Assembly (NCBI RefSeq): GCF_004664715.2
Contig: NC_051075.1
Span: 31,516,504-31,580,503, forward strand
DNA length: 64,000 nucleotides
DNA from: Peromyscus leucopus
Lineage: Eukaryota; Chordata; Mammalia; Rodentia; Cricetidae
Direction of reading: 5' to 3'
Position 1 is the stretch's first letter. Every line of letters begins with the position of its first letter. A program made the position numbers and the translations under genes. Below the pieces are notes generated by a model. The model was given only the letters and a program-made list of their open reading frames with translations, did no database searches and was not told the DNA's origin. Of this stretch, positions 1 through 11,620 are shown piece by piece.

Positions 1-74
1 CAACTTATCCTTATGTAAACTATGGTAAGGTATTTCAACAAACTATAGTATAAAGTCATCATTCAGATGTGATA

Positions 75-148
75 GCACATTCCTGGGCTGAGGCAAGTTC
101 CAAGGAAGCCTAGACAATATAGTGAAACCCTGTCAAACAACAATAAAA
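75..148 (+). repeat. Degenerate B1-like SINE fragment
   Basis: A short stretch resembles the right half of a B1 element: a GAGGCAAGTTC-like block, a CCTAGACAATATAGTGAAACCCTG-like block in shortened form, and an A-rich CAACAATAAAAT tail. It is diverged and lacks the B1 start. A plain AT-rich chance match is possible but less likely. Confidence 0.4.
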
Positions 149-149
149 T

Positions 150-1080
150 AATGGATGCACTTCTTTCTCATGAGTTTAAACACTAAAAACATTAAAAATG
201 TTTAGGTGATAAAATAAAATGGTTTTCGTCATGTGATGAACCAGCAAGTCAAAAGTTTGAACAGATAAATTGTTCTCTTTATGATAGAAAACTAAATTAA
301 ATAGGAAAAGATAATGAATATTTGAGTAACTACAGAGGAGAGAGACCCCTCTACAGAGAGTATCTGTGGATCTGACAAGCAAACATATTAGGAATCTCTT
401 GGTTTATAGTTTACTATTAGCACAATCATGCATTTAGCATGATAATAAATGACTGAACAAACTCAATAGAAATGGGCGGCTGCTGTTAATTACATGTTAA
501 TCAATCCCAGGCATCATTAGTGCTGACTGTTTCAACGATGCTTCTCAATCACTCTGTAACAGATCATTAAGACCATCATGTAGATAAGAAAATTAATGTT
601 TAGCAAGTTTAAACAATTTGTCTAAAGTTACATAAGTGGATAGATACAAAGACAGAGAATTACCTAATTAATTCTCACTTCATTATACTTCTTTACCTGT
701 AGTGTCTAAGAGTTATACTTTTAGGTATGTGTACAACCATTTATATCTTTCCTGATTGGAGTTATCAGAAAAGTTAATGTACATTTTGAATTGTCAATAC
801 AAGTGCATAAAGTGGAGTAGGCAGTTGCACTTCTGTTTATAAAAGTAAATATCCCCTAATTATATATTTCACTAAACACATATCAAAAACATATGGTTGA
901 TATATTGTGACTTCTTAAGATTCATCTTACAGAAACATTATAGCAGATTCATCTTACAAAAATGAAGGAAGAATAATGCACATGTGGTATAAAATATTTA
1001 GAAATTGGGTAAGTATAATAGTGTCTTATCTGACTTCTGGTTTAGAGGTATTTTCTTTTTTATATAATTAAATTGTGTTT
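150..1080. other. AT-rich DNA, nothing recognised
   Basis: I see no SINE, L1 or LTR signature and no open frame of note. The short minus-strand frame at 176-382 has no recognisable domain and looks like a chance frame. Confidence 0.5.
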
Positions 1081-1100
1081 TTCTGTTTTTAAATTTTTAT

Positions 1101-1142
1101 TTACACACATACATACATACATACATACATACATACATACAT
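1101..1142. repeat. (CATA)n microsatellite
   Basis: Uninterrupted tetranucleotide repeat, about nine units, next to the A-rich tail side of the B3 SINE that follows. It probably grew from that SINE's tail. Confidence 0.9.
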
Positions 1143-1335
1143 TTATTTGGTGAATGTACATCTGTGTGGGTACAAGTAAACCACAGCACATGTGTGGAAG
1201 TCAGAGGACAACTTGCAGAACTCAGTTCTCTCCTTTCTGCCATGGATTCTGAGGATCAGACTCTCTCTGTTCTTCAATCAGGCTAGAAGAGAGCACCTTC
1301 AATGCACTCACTGAGCCATCTTGCCAGCATAAATA
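1141..1335 (-). repeat. B3/B2-family SINE
   Basis: On the plus strand one reads GGAAGTCAGAGGACAACTTG, then CTCTCCTTTCTGCCATGG, and finally CACTGAGCCATCTTGCCAGC. These are the reverse complement of the B2/B3 consensus, whose tRNA-derived head begins near GCTGGCAAGATGGCTCAGTG. The tail lies at the left in the CATA repeat. This is a non-coding RNA polymerase III retrotransposon. Confidence 0.85.
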
Positions 1336-1339
1336 TTTT

Positions 1340-2950
1340 CATTTTTTGAAACCATAATTTATTTTACGTTACATATTAAAGGATACTATAACAGAATGAT
1401 TTGATAGAGTTTTATGCAGAAGAAACAAAGGGAAAAAATTTCAGGCAACATTTTTTCACTACATGATAAGCAATGCCGTTTTCTACATGCAATTGAGATT
1501 ATATAAGGAATAGCATAGTATTAAATTGATTTTGAATTTGCAACATCTTTTGCAGCTTTAGGAGTGGTTTTATTGAAGGGTGTCATGCTTGAACAAAAGC
1601 CGCCGGTATAGTATCTATTTTATGAATCGTAGCTGAAAACAACTTCATGTTTCCCAAGGGGAAATTATATTAGCATGTCCAATTTTTATGTACCTTCTCC
1701 ATAAAACTCGATGTAAAATGGATTATATGACTGTGTGTGGAAAATAGTTATCGCGCAGGCCCTCAAACACATGAAGAAAAGCAAAGAACTTCTAGAAACT
1801 CTCCTAAAACCTGCCTGAATTGTCCATGAAGACACTTGCGTATCCCTTGGAGACTGAAAGAGGGCCTAAAGGGTACCCTGAAGAGGTGTGCTCTGAGACA
1901 GCCAGCGATTTTGTTTCTTAATAAATGTACCCTGACATACAGCAGAAAAATAAATCTGAAGCAGGCTAAAAGCATCTAATTTAAGGCTGTCTGTGTGTAG
2001 ATACACACCCTGTTTGTGACTTTGTCAGCCGGCTTAGTATGCTTTCCTACGTTGGGAGCTTGCTGAAGAGAGAGTTAATCTTCTCTTTTGTGATGGTATC
2101 CTGCCTTTGACTAGGCTAGGGTAGGCAGAGTCTGAAAATATCTACACAGGAAAACTATAGAAATAGCCCAACTGACAAACACATTTTCTGCCAGAAACTC
2201 ATTTGAGAGTTGAGCTTTATAAGTCTAAATCTATTTTTTTAAACTAGATAATGATGATTAGTGCATCTGCATTTGGCCGAGAATTTCTAATTTATCCTGT
2301 AACTGTATACATTATAGTGTTGATTTATGTATCTTATCTACCAGACGTTTTCACTAGGGTAAGCTCCACATGAAGCACCAAGAGCATGTCACTTTTGCAG
2401 AGGCTTCTGTACTCGATGTTGGAGATAGTGAGGTACCTTTGAAGTGGCCATGGTCTCTGAGAAAACCAAAGGTTATGGAATATTTTAAAACCTACTAAAA
2501 TCACTATATTTTATAGCAACAATCTGCCTTGTAACATTTAATAGGATAGTTTAACTAAACTATCTGGGAATATCTCATTAGAGAGGCATACATTTGTGGT
2601 CCCAAAGAATATCATTATTTTGTGGATATTCCCTTCAAATGTTTATTTTGCAGATTATCTGGCTTGTTTCTTGTTTTTAAATTTGGCAATGATATAGCAT
2701 ATTGCTTGAGAAGCATCTTGTGTTTATTAAAGCATGATATACTTGGAAACATTCCTGAAGATTTTTACAACTGGGAAAAACAACAAAACATCTGGCCAAA
2801 TGTTTTCTACAAGAGTTCCCAAATAAATAATTTAATGTCCATGTGCTCATATAGTTAAACAAAGCCAGTCTTTGTTATGCAGAAATGTAAATACATTTAA
2901 AAGGTAAAATAAATTACAATAAATATTTTAATATCAGTTTTACTTAAAAT
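1340..2950. other. Unrecognised AT-rich DNA
   Basis: No repeat family or coding region recognised. Open frames at 1763-1975, 2622-2858 and 2677-2862 are short and lack domain features. Confidence 0.5.
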
Positions 2951-2999
2951 TTCATGGAAGAAATATCTCCTGTAGCTGTCAATTTTCAGGGAAAAATGG

Positions 3000-3140
3000 A
3001 AACTTCTCTATTTCCTTCCTTCTCTCTCTCACATTGTCTTTTCATACCTCTCCTTTCTTACTCGCTTTCTCTTCATTTTCCTTTCTGTATTTCCTCCTTC
3101 CCTCTTCCCCTGTCAGCTTTTCTCTTTCCCTGGCCCATGA
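3000..3140. repeat. Pyrimidine-rich low-complexity tract
   Basis: Mostly C and T on the plus strand, with short TC and TTCC runs. The 69-residue plus-strand frame here is rich in Leu, Phe and Ser only because of this composition. Confidence 0.7.
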
Positions 3141-3169
3141 TACATTGTTTTCTATCCTTCTGAGTGCTG

Positions 3170-4790
3170 TGAACCCGGATGTTTTATTTATATATCTTAG
3201 ACTTTAAACTAGTGAAGAGGCCTGCGGGGCTTGTCCCTGTTCTCAGGAGCTTAGTTCTAGGATGGATGACGTCATTGATGGGGGAGGGTAGCCTAGGGTC
3301 TTAAGCCTTTGTCAAGCTGTTGTGGAGATTGCTCTGTCTTTTCTCCCTGTTTCCATTCCCATACTTTTACATTGTAGATGTCAAATGCCGGAAGGCTTGC
3401 TCCATTCTTGCTCTTCCTCATTTCACATGTGCCTGGATGTGACCCAGCATAGCTGGTCGCGTTTCACATTTGCCATCTGTTCTCCTATATGGAACAGATT
3501 TCAGGCCTGCATATCTTCATTTCTGACACTTCAAGATCCAAAATCTGCCATCCCATAGAAATGATAGCCTGGCAACTGTCCCTTATGCCAACTGGTCTGC
3601 ATGTGGACATTTTCAATTTAAATATTCAGAATTGTCTATACCTCTGCTCTCAGCTTCTGCTAGCTTGGTTTGGGTGACTCTCACCAATCAGACAGGAGTA
3701 TCTTTGAGGTTACCTGTTTCCATCTGGCCACCACTGAATTCTCAGTGTTCAATAATTTTTTTTGAAAACACAATTTGCTAACATTTATTATGTATTTAAA
3801 TTTCTATAAGTAATTATATTTTTTGTAATACTTCCCATTTTATGAGACTGCTTTAGATTCAATATGTACTTAAATCAAAGTTTTCAAGTGGTAAAATTTT
3901 TGGACTTATCTTTGATAAGTCTACCGTGTCCAAGATAGCATTAGGCATGTCTAACTCATAGTCCTTGGACTGCATGCAACCCAAGACAACATTAAATATG
4001 GTCCAATGTGAAATAATAAGCTAACTTAAACTTGAAATACATGTGCAATACTTGATTGAATAATACTTGAGTGTGACTTTGTGGGTGACAGTATCCTATG
4101 ACAATGCCAATAGGGTGGACCTGCTTTAGTGATTCTAAAGGGACTTACCAAATTGCTGTGCACTGATGAAATTTACAGACTTCTTACTAACTTCCCCCTA
4201 ACCCCATGTACTATTTACTACATTAGAGTGTATCATGCATTCTCAATGTCACAATATTATCTATCAAGGGTCAAATTATACTCTTGTGCAGAAGAGGATA
4301 AATTACAGTCTACTTATGTATATAGCATAAATAGCTACACACTTGATAAGAAATAAAAAGTATATTGCATAACTAGTATTTCATGGACTTCAAATTGTCT
4401 TCTTACAATAAGACTTTTAATTTTCTTTGAAATGCTATACATGTATACAATGTACCACTATAAACAGGGATGTCCAAATCTGTGGCTTCCTACCAGACAC
4501 AACTTACCTAACAAAGGTTTCTTTATAGTTAATAAAGCTATGGTTTACACATATTATATTTCAGAGGGGAAGTAAACCTCAAAATGAAATTTGTTAAATC
4601 CTTATCCAGAATCTCACATATGCTTTAGGAGTGCTTGAGTATTCACTAAATCTGTGTATAATTATTTCTTAGATTGTTGTATGGGTTCTCAAGAGTTCTA
4701 AGTGAGCAATGATTTTTTTTATGGGTACATAGATTTTTCACTTCAGTTTAATAGCATTCTATATGGAAACAAAACAATTTACCATTTTAA
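3170..4790. other. Unrecognised DNA with a CRE-like palindrome
   Basis: 3170-3720 has higher GC than its surroundings and contains TGACGTCA at 3267-3274, the consensus cAMP-response element. I see no repeat family here. 3720-4790 is AT-rich with no recognised element. Confidence 0.4.
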
Positions 4791-4796
4791 TGTCTG

Positions 4797-5372
4797 TTAC
4801 TTTTATTATTATTTTATGTGTATGGGTGTTTGCCTGTATATTTGTCTGTGTACCATGTGCATGCCTGGCAACTGAGGAGGATAAGAGAGGAAGGAGGATG
4901 CCCCGTGTCTTAGTAAGAGTTTCTATTGTTGTGAAGAGCACCATGACCACAAGAACTCTTATAAGGAAATGTATAATTGAGACTGGCTTACAGTTCAAAG
5001 GTTCAGTCCATTATCATCATGGCAGGAAGAATGGTGACATGCAGGCAGACATGGTGCTGATGAGGTACCTGATTGTTCTACATTTGGATATGTAAGCAGC
5101 AAGAAGAGAGTGAGACATTGTGCTTGGCTTGTGCATATGAGATCTCAAAGACCACACTCAGTGACATACTTTCTTCAACAAGGCCACAGCTATACTAAAG
5201 AGGCCACAACTCCTAATAGAGCCACTCCCTATGGTCTTAGGGAGGTCATTTTCATTCAAAGTACTCTGGTACTGGAGTTACTGCTTGTGAGTTACTATGT
5301 GGGAATTGAACCCAAGTCCTCAGTAAGAGAAGCCAGTATTCTTAACTGCTGAGCCATCTCTCTAGCCTCCCA
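4797..5372 (-). repeat. B3 SINE split by a later repeat insertion
   Basis: The left part, to about 4890, contains ATGTGTATGGGTGTTTGCC and ACCATGTGCATGCCTGG. The right part, from about 5262, contains ACTGGAGTTACTG, GGGAATTGAACCCAAGTCCT and CTGAGCCATCTCTCTAGCC. Together they form one antisense B3 element. About 360 bp of a different repeat separates the halves, so the B3 is the older insertion. Confidence 0.75.
4900..5258. repeat. Rodent medium-reiterated repeat inside a B3 SINE
   Basis: It opens with TTAGTAAGAGTTTCTATTG and TGTGAAGAGCACCATGACCA, passes GGCTTACAGTTCAAAGGTTC and ATTATCATCATGGCAGGAAG, and ends with AACAAGGCCACAGC and CTAATAGAGCCACTCCCTAT. I recognise this as a common non-coding rodent repeat, but I am not certain of its formal name (possibly an RMER-type family). 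A related copy in the opposite orientation lies at 42600-44015. Confidence 0.65.
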
Positions 5373-5374
5373 TT

Positions 5375-5850
5375 ACCAAAATTTATTAAATTCACCAACT
5401 AACTTGATGCTTTAAGCTTCAGTAAATGAAACAAATCAGAAAATTAGGATTTTCTAGCAATTGTTTTATTTTTAAGGCAGTCATCTCAAACAAGAAATTT
5501 AAAACAAATTTATAACTCAGCCTTGAAAATGCATTTCAAAATAATTTACTTACTGTTTATTTATTACTCATGTGAAAAAAATGCTATTCTTATAACAGAA
5601 GACTATTCAGATGGTGGAATTCAGTTCAGTTCAGAAATAAGGAATCGGGTGTGTAGGGTGGTAAGCTATTAGTTATGCGAGCAGTGAGCTTGCAAAGCTA
5701 TCATCATTATTTAAAACTCTACTCATACATTCACAGCAGCTGAATGAGTGTGATGGTACACTATGTAAGTGGGAACAATTATTCAATAGCTGAACATCAA
5801 TGTTTTGATTTATTTTTGTATGTATGTGTAGTGCATTTGTGTGTTGGTAT
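5375..5850. other. Unrecognised AT-rich DNA
   Basis: No element recognised. Confidence 0.5.
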
Positions 5851-5854
5851 GCAT

Positions 5855-5855
<1 letters not shown>

Positions 5856-5911
<56 letters not shown>
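5856..5911. repeat. (GT)n microsatellite
   Basis: About 28 uninterrupted GT units. The open frames across it on both strands (Val/Cys repeats on plus, His/Thr repeats on minus) are artefacts of the repeat. Confidence 0.95.
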
Positions 5912-5913
<2 letters not shown>

Positions 5914-6677
5914 GCACACATGTGTATGTACACTAGAGCCTGATATGGAGATTCTCAACAACTATGTATTTTATTCATTGTTACTGAAACGCTCATTGAA
6001 CACAAAGATTGTCAATATGGCTAATCAAGTGAGCACATTTACTCTGAGGATCCCCTGTCTCTTTTTCCAAATGCTAGAATTAAAGGGCAGGCCATCATAT
6101 CCACTCAGCATTTACGTAGGTTTTGAGGATATTGAATTCATTGTGGCATGCTTTCACATCACATTCTTTGCTTGTTGAATCATCAATCCAGCTCTGAAAT
6201 GTCTTAAAGTCTATAATGTGGAGATGCTATTATATCGATGATTTAGAGCATCATCTGCAATTTATCATGATCCTCACCACTGTCATAATCTTTATTGTTT
6301 AATGGCATGAAAAAAAATATGTATTAAAGATAAAGATGACTGCCTTGGTGAGCTTGGATTTCTATTAAACAAATACACTCTTATGAGTACAATTAAATGG
6401 AAGTCAAGTTCACCTATAAGAGAATAACAAATGAGAGATTCCATTTCCAGTATTGAAGGGTATATTAATATAAAAATACTTTTATGTGATATTTTGCATT
6501 TGGGTTTCATTATAATGCTGTAAATTCAGATTGACAAATAGATTCCCAAACTGCATATTTGTGTCTTTCCTTATGTTTCGTGGTTGGCTTTGTTTGATGA
6601 CAGCACTATATATTTTGTGAGTTTTGATGGTGTACATGCATGTTGTTAAAGGAACTTCTACCAGAAAGAGATTAATC
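5912..6677. other. Unrecognised AT-rich DNA
   Basis: No element or credible coding frame recognised. Confidence 0.5.
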
Positions 6678-6866
6678 AGGGCTGAATAAATTGTTTGTGC
6701 TTAAGAGCATTGACTGCTCTTCTAGAAGTGCATATGGTGAGTCCCAATCACCTGTAACTCCAGGTCCAGGGGATCCAATGCCCTTTTCTGGACTCTGCAG
6801 AAACTGTATGCATTTGGTGTTCAGATATAAATGCAAATAAAACACCCATATACATAAAATATTAAT
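6678..6866 (+). repeat. B3/B2-family SINE
   Basis: Sense-orientation copy: GGGCTGAATAAATTG at the head, then GCTTAAGAGCATTGACTGCT, CTTCTAGAAGTG, CCAGGGGATCCAATGCCC and CTTTTCTGGACTCTGCAG, with an ATAAATGCAAATAAAACA tail. Moderately diverged. Confidence 0.8.
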
Positions 6867-7620
6867 TTTAAAAAATTAAAATGAGATGAATCAACAAAAG
6901 ATCAGAAGAGGTGATTTCTTGGAGATCCGAAGAGAAAATGAAATCTAAGAGATTGAAGTTAACTGGCATGTAGAAAAGAAGAGCTACAAGGCAGGGAACA
7001 AAATCAGAAGTATACCTGTAGACACACGTATTATGATTTAAAATTTCAAGGCACAGTCTAAGATATAAAAATAGTCTATGATTTTTGTTGAATTAAATGC
7101 ACTATTAAGTATGCATTTTCTAAGGTTTCTCATAAAGGAAATGGCTTTTCAAAATGAAATGCTTCACACAAAAATTAAGCGTAATTATACATAAGAGGCA
7201 TAATTTGCTTCATTATTATACAGCCAAATGCTTGAAATGAAGTAGGAAGTTACAGTATTTCCAGAATTAAAATTCTCAGTTAAAGATTATGAAGTTAAAG
7301 GTACTAAAGTGGCAGACTTACCTGATAAGTAGAAACATTTGGTATACAATCCACAAGTTACTATTTAGTGTCAATTCAATTTCATTTTTCATCAAGGGGA
7401 TTTCACTAAAGAACAGTATTTAACTGGTGCCCTGTGGAAGTTCATTTGAACCACCTTATGGCCTGCAGTTTCCATTGAGTAACGAGTACTTGACTGCAGA
7501 ATCTTGAGGATTTCCAGAATCCCTGTAAAATTGTACACAGTGTGTAGGAGATACATGATGAAGTAGTATTGTCAGTGATGATAACTATATAAATCAAGTA
7601 TCTGTTTTCAAATACTGTTC
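6867..7620. other. Unrecognised AT-rich DNA
   Basis: No element recognised. Confidence 0.5.
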
Positions 7621-8515
7621 TTATTTTTTTTCCATTTTTCTTTATTAAGAAATTTTCTACTCACTCTACATACCACCCACAGATCCTGTCTCCTCCCTCC
7701 TCCCACCCGCAGCCCTCTCTCCCACACCACCACACATCTCCACATCTCTCAAATCAAGGTCTCCCATGGGGAGTCAGCAGAGCCTGGCACACTGAGCCTA
7801 GGCAGGTCCAAGTCCCTTCCCACTGCACCAAGGCTGTGCAAGGCATCACACCAAAGGCACCAGATTCCCAAAAGCCTGCCCATGTACCAGGGATGGATCC
7901 TGATCCCCCTGCCTGGGCGCCCCCCAAACAGTTCGAGCTAAAAAACAGTCTTCTGTATCCAGAGGTCCTAGTCCTGTCCCATGGGGGCTCTACAGACACC
8001 AGTCCACAGTTCATGGGCTTCCACTAGTGTGGCCGGTCATCTCTGCAGATCTTCCCATCATGATCTCGATGTTCCCCTCCTGAAGAATCAATCCTCTTTC
8101 TCATCTATTGGATTCCCGGAGCTCAGCCTGGTGCCTGGCCGTGGATTACTGCATCTGCCTCCATCAGTCACTGGACAAAGGCTCTGATGACAGTTAGGTT
8201 ATTCGATAGGCCAGTCACCAGAGTAGACCAGTCCAGGCACCCTCTGGACCACTGCCAGCAATCCAAGGTAGGGGCATCCTTGTGGATTCCTGAGAGCCTT
8301 GCCAGCACCCTGCCTCTTCCTATTTCCATGATGTCCTTATCTATCATGGTATCTCCCTCCCTGCCCTCCCACTCTGTCCCTGTTCCAGCTTGACCCTCCC
8401 ATTTGCCTATGTTCTCATCCCCACTCCTTGCCCTCCACCCCCCCCCCCAGTCCACTCTTGTAGATCTTATCCACTTCTCCTTCGCTGGGTCATCCATGTG
8501 TCATCCACTATTCTT
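7621..8515 (-). mobile_element. L1 3' UTR, 5'-truncated copy
   Basis: Read on the minus strand this ends in an A-rich tail at about 7621-7650. The plus strand shows the pyrimidine-rich complement of the L1 G-rich tract (CCTCCCTCCTCCCACCC), then blocks shared with the other L1 3' ends here, such as GGACAAAGGCTCTGATGACA and CCAGTCACCAGAGTAGACC. No ORF2 sequence remains. The 109- and 86-residue frames are chance frames in this GC-richer DNA. Confidence 0.8.
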
Positions 8516-8599
8516 GATGTGATTTTCACTCTACAAATGGATAAAGCATTGTGAGTTTACGTAATTTGGGTAAATTTAGGTTTGGGAAGTGAGACTAGA

Positions 8600-8935
8600 A
8601 GTTTTAATCAATGGTTGAGGGGCCCCCAACGGGATCAGGCCGTCTGAATGGGTGAGACAGTTGATTGACTTGATCTGTTTTGGGAGGCATCCAGGCAGTG
8701 GTACCAGGTCCTGGGCTCATTGCATGAGTTGGCTGTTTGAAACCTGGACTGAGCCTACCAGGTTGATCTCAGTCCTCAGGGGAGGCTTTGCCCTGTAGGA
8801 GGTGGGAATGGGGGGTGGGCTGGGGGAAAGGTGAGGGGAGCGGGAGTGGGGAGAACAAGGGAATCCGTGGCTGATATGTAGAACTGAATTATATTGTAAA
8901 ATTAAAAAATAAAAAAATAATAAAAAGGGCAAGTT
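8600..8935 (+). mobile_element. L1 3' UTR with poly(A), young-looking
   Basis: Sense orientation: GGGTGAGACAGTTGATTGAC, GCATCCAGGCAGTGGTACCA, the G-rich tract near 8800-8850 (GGTGGGAATGGGGGGTGGGC), then GGGAATCCGTGGCTGATATG and an A-rich tail from about 8895. It lies tail-out relative to the neighbouring minus-strand L1 at 7621-8515, so these are two independent insertions. Confidence 0.85.
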
Positions 8936-9015
8936 CCGGGAGAGCCTGGTCAACACAGAGAAATACTGTCTCAAAAATAAAATTGAAAAAAAAGAAGAAG
9001 AAAGAAAGAAAAATG
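8936..9015 (+). repeat. SINE tail fragment and purine run
   Basis: GAGCCTGGTCAACACAGAGA and ACTGTCTCAAAAATAAAA resemble the right end and tail of a B1 element, followed by an AAG-rich run. Too short to classify firmly. Confidence 0.45.
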
Positions 9016-9365
9016 GAAGGCAGGCTCAAGAAAACTTTGAATTAGCATGAAAACAACACCTGCGTGGGCTCCTAGTTAGCAGATGAAACCTCTGCTGTCA
9101 TGATGCCCCTCCGCTATGAATGCATTTTTAGACATATTGGAAAAGATACTTTTAAAACAGTAGCAGTATTTTTTATTCTGCTCAGTTATCTAGAAAATCA
9201 ATTTCCAATATAATTTATTGGACTTCAACCAGATAATTTAATTTGGACCCCAATTTTACAGTTGAATATAGTAATCTTTTCCTACCTAGAAGACAATTAT
9301 CACTGAGAATCAAGTTATTGAGTTCCCCTACTAGATGGCATAACTGAAATATCTTTTTTCTATTA

Positions 9366-10072
9366 TTTACTTTTTTAAATTTTATAATTCAATTTAATTT
9401 TACATATCAGCCACGGATTCCCTTGTTCTCCCCCCTCCCACCAACCCCACCCCTCACCCCCACACCTTCCCCCCAGGCGGCTCCCCATTCCCATCTCCTC
9501 CAGGGCAAAGACTCTCCTGGGGATTGAGTTCAACCTGGTGAAGATTCAGTCCAGGCAAGTCCAGTCCCCTCCTCCCAGGCTGAGCAAAGTGTCCCTGCAT
9601 AAGCCCCAGGTTCTAAACAGCCAACTCATGCACTGAGGACAGGTCCCGGTCCCACTGCCTAGATGCCTCCCAAACAGATCAAGCTAATCAACTGTTTCAC
9701 TTATCCAGAGGGCCCGATCCAGTTGGGGGCTCCTCAGTTATTGGTTCATAGTTCATGTGTTTCCATTCGTTTGACTATTTGTCCCTGTGCTTTTTCAATC
9801 TTGGTTTCAACAATTCTTGCTCATACAAACCCTCCTCTTTCTGGCCAATTGGACTCCTGGAGCTCCACCTGGGGCCTCACCATGGATCTCTGCATGGGGT
9901 TCCCTCAGTCATTGGACAAGGTTTCTAGCATGACAGTTAGGGTGTTTGGCCATCCTATCACCAGAGTAGGTCAGTTCAGGCTTTCTCTTGATCATTGCCA
10001 GTAGTTATTGTGGAGGTATCTTTGTGGATTTCTGTGGACCTCTCTAGCACTTTGCTTCTTGCTATTCTCATG
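9366..10072 (-). mobile_element. L1 3' UTR, 5'-truncated copy
   Basis: The plus strand begins with the complement of the tail (TTTAATTTTACATATCAGCC), then CACGGATTCCCTTGTTCTCC, the C-rich complement of the G-rich tract (9430-9500), and GGGCTCCTCAGTTATTGGTT with TAGGGTGTTTGGCCATCC further in. It matches 15850-16210 of the full-length L1 closely, so it belongs to the same or a close subfamily. Confidence 0.85.
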
Positions 10073-10455
10073 CTGAAAAATCTTAATTAGCAATGATCAT
10101 GACAGTGACATTTCTTGAACTTTGTGGTGATTTTAGTAATAAAATGGCAAGCTTTGCTTCATCTTGACTCACAGTATTGTGTAATTCTGTGTTAGCACTC
10201 AGGTATGAACTTTAGAAATCTAATCTAAGAGGCAATCTTGAGGACAATAGTCAACAGACTTCTCCCAGAGGAGTCTTCAAACTTACCAGTAAACCTCTTC
10301 TCTTTATGAACATAGTGTATACAGAATTGCCTACTGATAATTTCCATTGGGACACTCCCTATCTGTTTTCCAGAAATGCTCACACTTAATAGGAACAGAA
10401 TAAGTATATGAACTGAGAGAATCACACAGGACCTTACTGTTTCTCAAGTGTGACT
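10073..10455. other. Unrecognised AT-rich DNA
   Basis: No element recognised. Confidence 0.5.
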
Positions 10456-10457
10456 AT

Positions 10458-10700
10458 GAGAACTGTATTCATTTTAATTAATGTGACAAAAACCTGATTA
10501 AAAAATACAGTTATAAAAGAAACGATTTGTGTTCATGGTTTCTGAGATTTCATTCTATGATCAACTAGCTTTGTTACTATGGATCTAAGTAAGGAAAAAT
10601 ATCATGTGTAATGGAGAAATGAGAGTGTATAGTGGAGAAGGATTCATTTCCTTTCACAAAGGCCTAGGTACTGGATTCCACCACAACATGATAAAATTAC
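10458..10700. repeat. Degenerate rodent interspersed repeat
   Basis: The order of blocks (AATGTGACAAAAACCTGA, GTTCATGGTTTCTGAGATTT, GATCAACTAGCTTTG) resembles the rodent repeat family also seen at 35870-36030. Strongly diverged, so the call is tentative. Confidence 0.4.
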
Positions 10701-11374
10701 AAATCCATCATCAGATTAATATATTTATTAGGTCAGAGTCATCGGGACCAAATCAATCCTGAGAATATTTCTTCTGACTACTGTACTGGGGACCAAGTTA
10801 TCAACACACAAGTTTTCTGAGAACACATTAAATCTAAGTCATGCGTTCAATATTTAACCAAAGAAATATCATTTTAGTGTTTATGCTAAAATGTGAGAGG
10901 GAAGTGGGATGTGCTTTGCAGATATTTAAGGATGGATAAGACAGTTGTTTTATTTACAAGGGAACACTGAAGAATAAAAATCACATTTGGAAAGAATGAA
11001 ATGTTAGACTTCAAGGGAATTATGGACAAGCTTTTTTGATAGGGTGCAATCAACTAGAAATAGATATCCCAGGGAACAATAGGGGATTGGGATTGTGAAT
11101 ATATAAAACTCACTCTGAAATATATCATTAGTGACTAGCTCCTTTGTTAGTGTGCTATCACTGAAGTAGTCTTTAATATTTTTTCTCCAAAATTATATGT
11201 GTGCTACAAGCCTTGCTATATTTTATGCTAATATAGTGTATGACCTTGTAAGAAAAATACTAGATTAAAAAGTATCACATATAAATGTAACTGGTTGCAA
11301 GTGTATACTCACAAATTTTAATTTTGCCATTGACTTAGTTTCCTTTCTTATAACAAATATATTCATAACAAAAG
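10700..11374. other. Unrecognised AT-rich DNA
   Basis: No element recognised. Confidence 0.5.
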
Positions 11375-11620
11375 AAGATATCAAGGAAGACAACAAGCAG
11401 AGTAGTCAGCCATGAAACGTATATACACAAACAATAGGAAGGAACAGACTCATCAGGGTATATTTATATATTTGTGCATACACACATACACATATGTAAC
11501 ATGTAATCAAGTATAAGAAGTCATCATCTTGAGAGAGGGAGCATAGAGGGGCTGCAGGGAGGAAAGGAAGGAAGAAAAGTCATATAATTCTATTTCAATA
11601 AAAATAAATAGAAAGCATAG
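11375..11620 (+). mobile_element. L1 (Lx-like) 3' UTR tail
   Basis: Sense features: CAGACTCATCAGGGTATATT, GTGCATACACACATACACAT, a purine-rich block (GGGAGGAAAGGAAGGAAGAA) and an A-rich end. The same order occurs at 51900-52215. An old, 5'-truncated copy with no coding sequence. Confidence 0.65.

Noticed and set aside
5744..6178. 144-residue plus-strand frame
   Set aside because: It is sustained by the (GT)n repeat (Val-Cys run) and has no domain either side.
8168..8497. 109-residue Gly/Arg/Trp-rich minus-strand frame
   Set aside because: It lies entirely in an L1 3' UTR, GC-rich and non-coding in known L1s.
7621..8935. Fourth twin-primed L1 (minus segment then plus segment)
   Set aside because: Both parts are 3' UTRs with their own outward A-rich tails, so they are two independent insertions.
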